64,000 nucleotides of DNA from Climacium dendroides (taxonomy: Eukaryota; Streptophyta; Bryopsida; Hypnales; Climaciaceae). The first letter of the stretch is position 1. Each line of letters opens with the position of its first letter. The translations under genes and the position numbers were made by a program. The stretch is from positions 2,542,001 to 2,606,000 of the forward strand of contig OX467092.1 of assembly GCA_950106755.1 (NCBI GenBank), read 5' to 3'. Shown piece by piece: positions 24,709-34,300 of this stretch. Under the pieces are notes generated by a model. That model ran no database searches. It was not told where the DNA came from and saw only the letters and a list, made by a program, of their open reading frames with translations.

Positions 24709-26379
24709 ATGCCGCGGCTGAACCGGAAGAGAGGTTCTAACACCCCGCCCCCGAGTGAAGTAAAGCTTAGAAAAGTAGTTCCGGTCATGCCGACCAAGGA
24801 ACCGGAACAGGGAGAGCTCAGAGAGGATTTGTCGTTGATGGGTTGTCAGGGGTTAGCTTTGAAACCTTGGGGTTTCAAAGATGAGAGGATGGTTAGAGAA
24901 CTCCTGAGTGGCGTATCGAATCAGTTCGATAACACCCTGAGAGGGAATCCGGTCCAATGGACCGAGGCTTTGTGGCGGGACGTATACAGATTCCGGCCAG
25001 GAGGACTCGGCCTTGCCAACCGGAAGGATGATTTCGTCCAGGGCAAGTTCGGAAGCGTAGTAAATCCGAAGGACGGCTACGCGGTCGAAGACTGCCTTGA
25101 TGACCGAGAGCGACGTCTGCTCCAGTTCTTGATTCCGGTTTTGCATCCGGAAAAGCCCACCAGGGTGACTATCACCTTGGCTAACACGATTTTCGGAGCG
25201 CTGAGCGGAACCCGGAAAGTAGACTGGGGCCGGATCTTCTTTGATCTAGTGTCCTAGCTTACTACGAGAGTGGGGAGAAGTAGGGCTACCCCCCTGTGCC
25301 CTTATGTGTACCACCTCTACCAGCAACAGGAACTGTTGACGGAAGTGGAGCTGAAGGTATGGAAGGCCCAAGAGCGGACCATGAAGTACGGCGAATCCGA
25401 GTCCGACCAAGAAGCGGATTCCGGAAACGAAACCGAGGAGGAGGAAGAAGAGGAAGAGGAGGAACCGTATGTTCCCAACAAGAGGCAGAAGACCACTCCG
25501 ACTCGGAATCGAGGAACGCCCCCGAGACATCCGCGTCTGCGCAGAAGTGAGACTCCAACCGGACCGGATGTGGCATCCGGATCCGGGACCAAAGATCCGT
25601 TTGACGAGTTGGTTGGGATCCTCTGCGGAATCCGGGCGGATTGGGAAGTTAAGAAGCGGGCGCTCGGGGAGATCGCGGAATTAATCGGAGCGGAACCGGA
25701 CAGTCAATTGCCGAGGAAGGTGGCTGAAAGTGTTATCAATCTGGAAGAGCTCCGGAAGATGAAGGAGGAAAGCAAGCGGCAGCACGATGAGGTGGATACC
25801 CTCAAGGCCGAACTATTTGCGTTGCTTGAGAATGCCACCGCGACAAAGGAGATGGCGGAGGAAATGAAGAAGTTGGCCGCAGAAGTGAAGGACGTGCTTG
25901 GAGGACCCGGAGCCGCAGTCACCAAGGCGCGCCTGTTCGAAGAGGAGGTGCACAAGGACAAGAAGATATCCGGAACCAGGGTGGTGCACATCCTCACCGA
26001 TTTTGAGGAGCAGATGGAGAAGCTCCTATCCAAGGCACGGGAGTCAGCGGACCGGATCGTGGAGAGTAGCCAGAAGTTGACAAAAATTCCGGTCCGGCTC
26101 TCAGAAATTTCTCTTCCGGACTTGTTTCCGGAAGACGTAGCTCAGGAGCCGGGAAAGGACAAGACGCCCCAGTCAAGCAGGGCCAAGAAGGATACACCCT
26201 CGACCGGACATCAGCCGATAGATTTGGACTCCCCGGAAGCTGAGGAAGAACATCCGGTTCTACCTATGGATGGAGAAAGGAACCGGAATCTAAATGAGGT
26301 CTTCGAGCAGTTGGAGAGACCTGATGAGAGCCCTACCATTGGATCCCGAGTGTATGAGACGGAACAGGAAGGATTGTAA
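24709..26379 (+). pseudogene. LTR-embedded gene, copy C, one in-frame TAG
   Basis: This is a third, diverged member of the family found in LTRs A and B, with unknown function. There are 557 codons from the ATG at 24709 to TAA 26377-26379. Motifs in order: MPRLNRKRGS, DLSLMGCQGLALKPWGFKDE, WRDVYRFRPGG, FGSVVNPKDGYAVEDC, LHPEKPTRVTITLANTIFGA, VDWGRIFFDLV, PLCPYVYHLYQQQELL, a run of glutamates, a basic PNKRQ stretch, a long coiled coil (about residues 330-420 and further C-terminal heptads) and a tail with PIDLDSPEAEEE. The only lesion is TAG at 25255-25257 between the globular domain and PLCPYVYHLY, so this is the best preserved copy. The globular domain aligns convincingly with copies A and B, which shows selection on protein at some time. 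It could be an accessory retroelement protein or a captured host gene. Confidence 0.75.
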
Positions 26380-26479
26380 AAATAGGACTTATAGATAGGA
26401 ACTGGAATAGAATCCGGTTAGGATAAGGTAGGACCGGATTGTCAGCGCCTTCAGAGGCGGAAATCATGTATTCACTTTT

Positions 26480-26515
26480 TGCTTTTTGCTTTTTGCTTTT
26501 TGTATATAAAATAGT
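26480..26515 (+). promoter_or_regulatory. Second TATA box in LTR C with GCTTTTT repeats
   Basis: GCTTTTT is repeated about four times, followed by TGTATATAAAATAG (TATATAAA at 26503-26510). It lies 125 bp after the end of gene C and about 1 kb before the LTR end. It is the likely U3/R promoter of the retroelement transcript, downstream of the embedded gene. Confidence 0.5.
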
Positions 26516-27540
26516 CTCTGAGCTGGAGACGGGAGAGAGTTCTTTTGGGCATTTCCTTGTGTACTTTCCTTTAAACTAACTTTTGTGTATTTTTCCCGAG
26601 TATTGGCAATAGTGCACGGAGTCAGAATAGGAAGGTTAGTACAGAGGTGTTGGTAGAGTTTCTCCCCTTGATGTATGTTTCCGGTTCTAGGTACATGTGA
26701 GTAGGTTATGAAGAGTTAGGAGTGGATTCCAGTGCCTCAGCAGCTACAGAAGTTTAGCATTCCGGATGAGAGATCCGTTGATCAGGCTAGGCGGATAGGG
26801 AGGGATTCCTTAGCTGCGCTAGAACTCCTGGGTGGGAAATCCGGTCGAGTATCCTGACTCCTATGAGATCTTGCCACCGTTGTGGGTGAATGGAATAACT
26901 TTTGTGGGTGTTGGAACGGACAGATTCACTTGTAGCCACCGAACTTCGTGCGGAACGGATCAGTGTCAAGGTCGTTGTAGTATGAGAGGATCGTACGGGG
27001 GGTCTTTGTGTGACCTGTGATTCGGATTACTATTCGGATTAATGTGAAAGATCAAACCGGATCCGTGTTAGTTAGGGGATCAGTGGATAGGGAAGTGGGT
27101 CTTCAGCCACTATAAGTCACGGAAGGAGTGGTGGGCCTACCACTTTCAAAAGCAAGCGGCGAACCCTCTGATGGTAAAACAGAGGTAAAACTAAACCGGG
27201 TACGGAAGGGTGGACCGGATCGGATCCGCCCAGGAGGATACATAAGACCGGAAGTTGTAGGGTCCAGAATGGATAAGTCAGCCCAGAAATCGGGGAACTA
27301 GTAAAACCGGAAGTAGGATACAGTCCGGTTGAAACTTTCCAGTTGGTTTTGGTTGTTCCGGTCGTTAGAGGTAGAACCGGAAAAGTGGAATTAAGGGGTT
27401 TAATTTAGTTTATCTCCTTGTTAGAGTTAGCTACTTCACAAGACCTCGTGGGTTCGATCTTTAGGGTCATTTTGTTATGCTCTAGAGTGATTTTTGTGAA
27501 TATAATAGGGAAATTGCTTACGCTGTGCTGTGACAGCACC

Positions 27541-28674
27541 CACTTCCCATGTCCGTTCAAAGTTCCTGGTCGTTGAACACTCTCTTACTCAATATAAGTG
27601 TCTATTTCTCTACAGATCTTATGAAGGTCTGACTTGGTCCAAAACAATTCAAAAAACTCATGGACTTCCACCCTACATCGATTATGCCTTTGAGTTGGGC
27701 CAAGGCAAGGTCCACTAAACGATCCCCTATCTCCTACTAACATGGTTTCGAGCAAGTCCCACAGAACAAGTAGTGGCGGTATTGGGAATCGACAAGGAGT
27801 GGGGTGTAATCAACAGAAGAAGAAGGGTCCTAAAGGAGGTTGATTTCTATCACTTTGAGTACCAAATTTCCTTTGCAATTCACAGAGAGAATGGATTTCA
27901 TAAGAAGAACAATGGTGGAGGACTTCCCAGAACACTTACAAATCAAAGCTAACATGGCAATCGGTTACTAGGCAGCAAGCTCTCATTACAAGTGCAAGCA
28001 CAATGCTTTGTCCAACCATGGTGGTCTGAAGACTTTTCGACCCTAAATCTCAAGGCGGCTATTTCGTGCAACAGCAGCAGACCACAAGGTATAATGATAC
28101 TTCTGAGAAATCCTAATCCTATGGCAATTCCCTTTTCCTTCTTCCTTACGGTCGGCGCCCCACTACCTTCTCTCAAACTCCTCCAGGATGCAAATCTAAT
28201 GCTCTAGTCTCTCTCACACAACTCCAGAAACACAACCCTTGTATTCGCACCAAAACCCTAGTTCCATGCCACCTCACCTACCACCTAAACCCTTGCCAAT
28301 GATCAATCTCCAGGTTTGCGCTTCATTCAACCCGAGCGTTTGACTGGTGACGTCAACCCAAAATCCTACGTAGCTTACTTGACAACAGTGCTTTCCGACT
28401 ACCCATAGATTTCATATTATTCCATAAATTCAAAAATTTCTCAAATTGATCAGTAGAGTATGTCATTAGAAAGGTCTCAAACAGATCTTCAAGTGCTTCG
28501 AAGATGATTTTCCTAAATTCCCCCTTCAAGTTCTAGTTTTGGACACTCAAAAACACCCAAGGACACTTTCTGTCCTCTTTGATAGTTTGGGGTTAAGTAA
28601 TACTTAAATATTTATAGACAAGTTGAAGGAGTTTGATACATGTGATATCTCATGTGAGATTGGATTGTACGAGA
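27541..28674. other. piggyBac flank and unassigned spacer
   Basis: The first 45 bp continue the piggyBac frame (see 19603-27585). Beyond an in-frame TAA at 27586-27588, the minus strand reads a further piece (DLALAQLKGIIDVGW) that may be upstream piggyBac sequence but cannot be assigned. From 27720 to 28674 I see no gene, repeat or terminal structure. Confidence 0.4.
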
Positions 28675-28678
28675 TTAA

Positions 28679-29805
28679 CCCCTCACTGCACAAGGGGATC
28701 AAAAGTGTCCTCACACAATATAGCACTCAACTTCAAAGTGCTATTATAACTTTTGCATCCAATGTCCAAATTCAATAAACCTTGTTGAGGAAGTTGCGCA
28801 TAATAGTCTATTTTTGTGGTAAAATTTTCAGATCTATCCAAGATGTAATGAGTTTTTAAGAGCCATTCAAAGTTCACAGGTTCAATTTGAGTTCACTACA
28901 CTGCAATGAGATGGCTGCAACTTCAGGGGCTTGTATCTTTTTCATCAAATGTTAGTTTTCAATAAAATTTGTTGGTTTTTGTTCCCCATAAGGTCTAATT
29001 ATTGTGATAAAATTTTCATATCGATCCAAGTTGCTTTGATTGCTTGGGAGCAATTCGAAGTTCAAAATCCAGACATTTTTGCATTATAGCACTACTAGAA
29101 AATTTCGTATTTCTGTTGTTTTGGTCACGTTGATCCGGTCAAAATCTGACAGAAATCTGTTGGTTTCAACAGATTTCTGTCAGATTTTGACCGGATCAAC
29201 GTGACCAAAACAACAGAAATACGAAATTTTCTAGTAGTGTAGTGAACTTCGGCGGCTTATAACTTCTTTAGACAGGGTTTGTTTTCAATAATTTTTGTTG
29301 GAAAAGTTGCGCATACTAGTCTAGTTCTTGTGGTAAAAATTTCATATCAATCCAAAAAGTTATGATTGATTGAGAAGCATTTTAGTAGAGGTAGGTTCAG
29401 CCATATATGTGTTTTTTTGTTACTTTTTTCACTATTTTTTTGACATTTCAAAACAATTTTGCAAACGCAATGAGTCAATTGAATGATTTTTTTTCCACCA
29501 AAGTATTTGTCTTTTGAGATAAATCACTTTGTAGTTTAAATTTTTTTCATTTGAGTACGTGTAGAAATCGAATTTCACCTCCAAATGTGTTTTTAAGAAA
29601 ATTTCAGCATCTTTTGTCAACACTAAATCATTATAATCTTTCAATCTATACGGTCAAATGACCCCAAATTTGATTCACATCATCTACAACATGCACACTA
29701 CAAGATTGTACGGTTGAGATTTTCATAACTCCCTCACATTTAGACTTATAACACTCGAAAAGCAAATTTGTTTTTAGACATGATTAGGCCTTGGGCAGTG
29801 AGGGG
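28679..29805. mobile_element. 1.13-kb non-autonomous element with TTAA duplications
   Basis: The ends are CCCCTCACTGC and its exact inverse, with imperfect similarity to about 19 bp. They are flanked by TTAA at 28675-28678 and 29806-29809. TTAA targeting with C-rich termini is the pattern of piggyBac-like elements (Kolobok elements also use TTAA). Inside are about three diverged tandem units of roughly 180 bp (28730-28905, 28905-29089 and 29243-29400), sharing GAAGTTGCGCATA, GTGGTAAAATTTTCA and TTTTCAATAAA. There is no coding sequence. The 150-bp palindrome MITE is nested at 29090-29239. The nearby piggyBac transposase gene is a plausible relative of its mobiliser. Confidence 0.7.
29090..29239. 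mobile_element. 150-bp perfect palindrome MITE, copy 1
   Basis: Two 73-bp arms are exact reverse complements around a 4-base loop (GTTT). It begins CACTACTAGAAAATTTCG, a CACTA-type terminus, with 3-bp target duplication TAG (29087-29089 and 29240-29242). A second copy lies at 63807-63955. Confidence 0.92.
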
Positions 29806-29809
29806 TTAA

Positions 29810-31320
29810 TAGTAATGAAATCAATGTAAATTGATAAATTGGTAGTGTCCTAAGTCAATAGTCTCAAAAAATTGGAATTCATGTGAGTGTAACAAGTTAT
29901 CTCGATAAATCCTTATTATGTGAATTGTGAAAATAGGAAAGGGTCATTGCAAGAAAGACTATGCACTTTTGTAGTGTTCTACACAATACTCATTTTTTTT
30001 AAAAGTGCTCTATAATTAAAAATATTTTTTTTAAAGTGAAAAATATGTTTAATGCCTATAATTAGTTATTAAACGGACATGAGGTAGTCCTAAAGTGGAT
30101 ATGTGATAGACATTGAAGGGACTATGGATAAAGTAGATGTGCAACAAAGTTTGTTAGATATTGCTTTAAGGTTCAAATATGGATGGTTAAAGCATGTAGT
30201 TGGAATGTTGGATCCATTTTCAAAATATAGTGACATAGACATTATATTTATATTGGAAGTTGATATGCCAACTACTTTGCTATGGAGAATACAAAATCTA
30301 CAAAATTGATTTGACACAAATAGGGTTGCATTTAAGACCTTTTCTTGTTATTTATTGCAAGTCCCCATGCTTCTTCTTAGTGTCTTCATTTTTTTATAGA
30401 CTGCATGTGTATGCTATTAGACTTATTGTCACGAATAGGTGCCTAGGATAAAGATCTTTGAAAATTCATAAATAATTCAATAATGTTTAGAAAATACGAA
30501 ATGACTTGAATTACATGCTGCATCTATTTTTCCTAGTTTGTAATACAAGCTAAAAATCTTCTAAGTTACATAAGTCCATGAAAAAGATGAACCATCCGTT
30601 AAATGGTTGCTATTAGAGCAAACTACCTTGAACATTGCCATTTTCATATAAAAATGACTAGCCTTTTACATTTTCTTAAGTCAGAATTACATCCAAAGTG
30701 CAAATGGAAGGCTAGCCGAGTATACTAGAAGAGATGCATTTATTGTTCTTTGTAATAAGGATCAAATAGGAGAAGGGATTATTTAGGTCCCTAATGGCTT
30801 TAGTGTCCCCTATATAAGATTGCTTATAGCTATTAGAGGTTGTCACACCTTCTCTAAAAATAAAATTTCTATAAAGATTGAGAAGGTATAGAATGAAAAG
30901 AGGAGTCAAGAGGAGCCCTTTTCACTGGAAAAGGTGTAACTTCCCTTTTCATCATGTTAAGAATGAGAATGGACACAACCTATTAATCTCCTCTACAACT
31001 TCTCAATCTTCACGTCCATTTTTCACTTCCAATGAAGATAGAAAAAACTTTTCAATCTTTAGAGGATCAACCCTTTTTTAATTCAAGGAAAGAGTGCTAT
31101 GTCCTCATTCTTTGAAGATTAAAAATGGAGAGAATTGATTATGATCACCCAAACTATCTATACTGGTTCTTCAATCAATCACTGTGTTGGTTCATTTTGT
31201 TACTCCAATGGCTTGACAAGTTTATAGAAAACTGACACTCGATTGCAATCCCATTTCAACACCAATATGATCTCCTCCTTCTTCTGTCACCTATCATTCA
31301 CTATCTCTTGTCGTTGACAG
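29810..31320. other. AT-rich spacer downstream of the VWA/Cache gene
   Basis: No gene or repeat is recognisable. Several short open frames lack any family signature. Part of 30900-31320 may be the 3' UTR of the minus-strand gene ending at 31321. Confidence 0.5.
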
Positions 31321-34300
31321 TTAGTCATCTCCAAGGTACTTCTCAAGTTTGGGACGACGTTGATTTTTCCAGTAGCGCCAAGCAATAAAAGCCAACCCCA
31401 TTGTTAATGCTGGAATGCCTAGCCCCAAGCCTAAGCCTAATGCGAGAGGCAACTTCCGTGGCTTATTGACACTAGTACATGTACCGCAGCAGCTCAACTT
31501 TCGGAGTGTGGTGATGTCTGTATTGAAGTTACTTGAACAGACAATGTTTGATGCTTGTGGCATGGCTTGATTGCACGTCTTACTCGATGTCTGCAATTCC
31601 GTCACAATCAGTGTCAATAGGTGAAAACTTGTTTTCTCAAAACTTGATCTCTAACAAAAAGAAAAACAACTTCGACACTTTTGTGGTTTTTTCTTAATTA
31701 CTGAGTCCTACTCATAACATTTTTGAGATTTGAGGGCCCCTTTGCTTCCCATGAATCAAGGATCGTTCCACTTAGAATATCTAAAATGCAAGTTAGTCCA
31801 TAAATTGTGAGCCATTCAAACACTATTCTTGTTATATAGTGATATTGTACAAAGACACTCTAGCTTTTCCATTCAAGAATGTTATACAAGTTTTTCTTCT
31901 AATAAAGGTAGGCAATAAAGGTAGGCAATAAAGGTATGTAGTCATGGTGTCAATCATTCAGCATTCTTAAATGTTGATGCTAGATCTACAACGAACATAC
32001 CGCCAACCCAAAATAAAGTTGGAGTTATTTTTCTTAGATTGTTTGTTTAGTTCAAGGTTACACATGGTTGTGAGAATGACACACTATGATTATTAAACAC
32101 ACTAAAAATAAAACAAGAAACTATGCTACAAGAGCCTTTGTCCTTCAAACACTAATTTGCTTTTCAAGTGAAGTTCTATTCAAATTTTCTTACAAGTTGC
32201 TAGTTTCAATGCATAGCTAATCTCTTCCCAATTGGTCCACAAATTAGAAATAACCTATTAATTGATTGAAGCAACACTCAAACAATTGATTTTTCATGAT
32301 GGACGATTTTGGTTGTAATATAGTTTGAACATACCTGATTGAGGCAAGATGTTGTGTAAATTTTTGATGAATTGAAATCAGTACTGCTAATTATTCTATT
32401 GCCTACAGCACTTTCAATTGCCACTCCATCAATCTCATAGATTTCTTGTAACTTGGTCTTGAAGATGTCAATGGCTGCAACCCCCAAGAGCTCTCCATTG
32501 CTACTAAATACTGAAAAATAACACAACATCGCATGAAATCAATGCAAGTGATCAAAGAGCTTTAAAGATATAAATAGGAAGCATTATCACATGTCAAATT
32601 AACAAGTCACAAAGCAAATTTTGCATCGCATAGTGCAAAGTCCAATGACAAAAGCAATTGTGTAATTGCCTCAATTTCTAGAAAAAAGAGGATCAATAGA
32701 CATACTAGCAATCCTTTTCATTCTATGCTCTGTTTGATTAAAGATCTAGACATTCTTTATTGCAAAGAAAGATATGGAATTATGTTTGATAATGCTCTCA
32801 AGCCTTCTAGTACTCAAGCATTGTAACCTTCTCCATAATGCCAATGCAAGAAGTTGAAGCTAAGAGATAGATAGTGTCTCAATGATTGATACGGAATACT
32901 AGAAAGGATAGAATCTGCAATGCTAACCCCTGTGAATGGCACTTAGAACCCACTACAGATTCTGATTAAGAAGACATGCAACCAAATCAATTAAACTCAA
33001 GTCCACAATCTTCCTCTCTCGATGAAAGTGCAATATTGAATTTTGAAGTATTGAACTTTGTTTGTTACGATCTGTTAGCATACTTGCAATCAACAGTTGA
33101 GAGAAGGACAACATATTAAAATTAGCAAGATTTACTACAAGTGTCCTATTTGGCATGTTCCAAGTGACAGTTGATGATGCAGAATGTAGATCCCATACCT
33201 GCTTTACTAAGGGTGAAGGTCTTGTTATCCACATTGGAATAGTCTTGGTACTCGATACTGTAGTCAATCCCATTCTTCACGTAAGTTGAATGCACGTTGG
33301 CCAAGAAGGAATAGTATGCTGCCAAAGCAAGTAGTGGATTCTCAAAAACAGTGTCGTCTAGGACCTCAAAATACCCTCGAGCAGCGCACAATTGGTTCAC
33401 AAGAGAGGTGGCATCAATGTTTGATGGACTGGGAGGGATCATGTACAAAAACACGTTGATGCCATTTTTCTTGATCAAGTCCCACGGTAATGCGGCATTC
33501 TTTACGGCGTCCACTGCCTGATCATTGCTATCCGTGATCAATATTATCACCTATTCAGGTTTACCATGTTAAACCGTAAGCATCACATTGCCCCAATGGG
33601 CATCAAATCTAGACCACTTCTAAGTGCCTCATGTACAGACATTCTTTTCTTCACTTTCATTTAGTAAATGATCAACATTTGCTATGCTTGTCATTGATTC
33701 AAACCAGACATGTCCAAATTACCACAAGACTAAAGAGACTTCCCATGAACATTTGACCGTGAAGTGGACATTTATTTCAACCAAGGATGAATGAGAAGCG
33801 ATCACTAGTAGAAAAATACAGTGACCAAATTAACAAAAATCAACAGAAAAGTGTTGATTTTTTTTGTTAATTTGGACGTGTTGATTTGGGCACTTTTGAA
33901 CAGAAAAGTGTTGATTTTTGAACAAAAATGTGTTGTTTAAGAACAAAAAAGTGTTGAATTTCTAACAAAAAAGTGTTGTTTTAGAACAAAAAAGTGTTAA
34001 TTTTTTTGTTAATTTGGTCACATTATTTTTTGTAAAATTTTTTTTTTTGAAAAAAAATGAATAAAAGTGACACATGACAATGCCATGTAGGCACCTCCCA
34101 ACTATCCACGTGGCATGCCACACAAGCTACTTAAATGCCACATTGGCAATTCACATGGCAAACATTGCCATCAAGGTTTGAACCTTGAACCTCATGGTTG
34201 AGGCCCAAGACTCAAACCAATGCACCACTTATACATATACATGTTTGAAGTGTATATAAAATCTTATTTGTTTAGTTTTTCATTTTTTTCCCATTGTTTT

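Larger units (their letters stand above)
24106..27535 (+). repeat. LTR C (probable solo LTR) with GCACC target duplication
   Basis: This is a 3,430-bp unit in plus orientation, from TGTGACAACTC at 24106 to GTGCTGTGACA at 27535, with GCACC outside both ends (24101-24105 and 27536-27540). Its last 100 bp resemble the end of LTR A, and the gene inside is related to those of A and B but more diverged. No primer-binding site or gag follows, so it looks like a solo LTR. The first 280 bp and the 1 kb after the gene are unusually dense in CCGG (about ten in 24150-24365). Confidence 0.82.
19603..27585 (-). pseudogene. piggyBac-like (PGBD/DDE) transposase gene, in three pieces
   Basis: PiggyBac transposases move elements between TTAA sites. 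Three minus-strand fragments lie in order: 27585-27541, 24105-23392 and 19677-19603. They are separated by LTR C and LTR B, and cut at 19602 by element A. Removing each LTR with one 5-bp duplication keeps the frame. The first two join as GHGKWV then QLTVVELRAWLDLCILMGM. The middle piece has IRFYWSKRKFYGCPLVKAIM, IVPYKGIRCNIKQYM, YGIKIWCCASS and VVVTDRFFSSPFLVDALL, matching the PGBD order. The last piece supplies the CVWFDGCPIFLL region. The first expected catalytic aspartate (IDE in relatives) reads CNE here; the later two aspartates are present. An in-frame TGA at 23859-23861 also breaks it. A dead copy; the family call is firm. Confidence 0.85.

Noticed and set aside
24236..25592. Minus-strand open frames opposite LTR gene C
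   Set aside because: They are shadows of the plus-strand gene; they lack any motif and break where the real frame continues.
31901..31937. Short direct repeats as a possible CRISPR-like array
   Set aside because: The 14-bp units are adjacent with no spacers and lie in an intron; this is a minisatellite in eukaryotic DNA.
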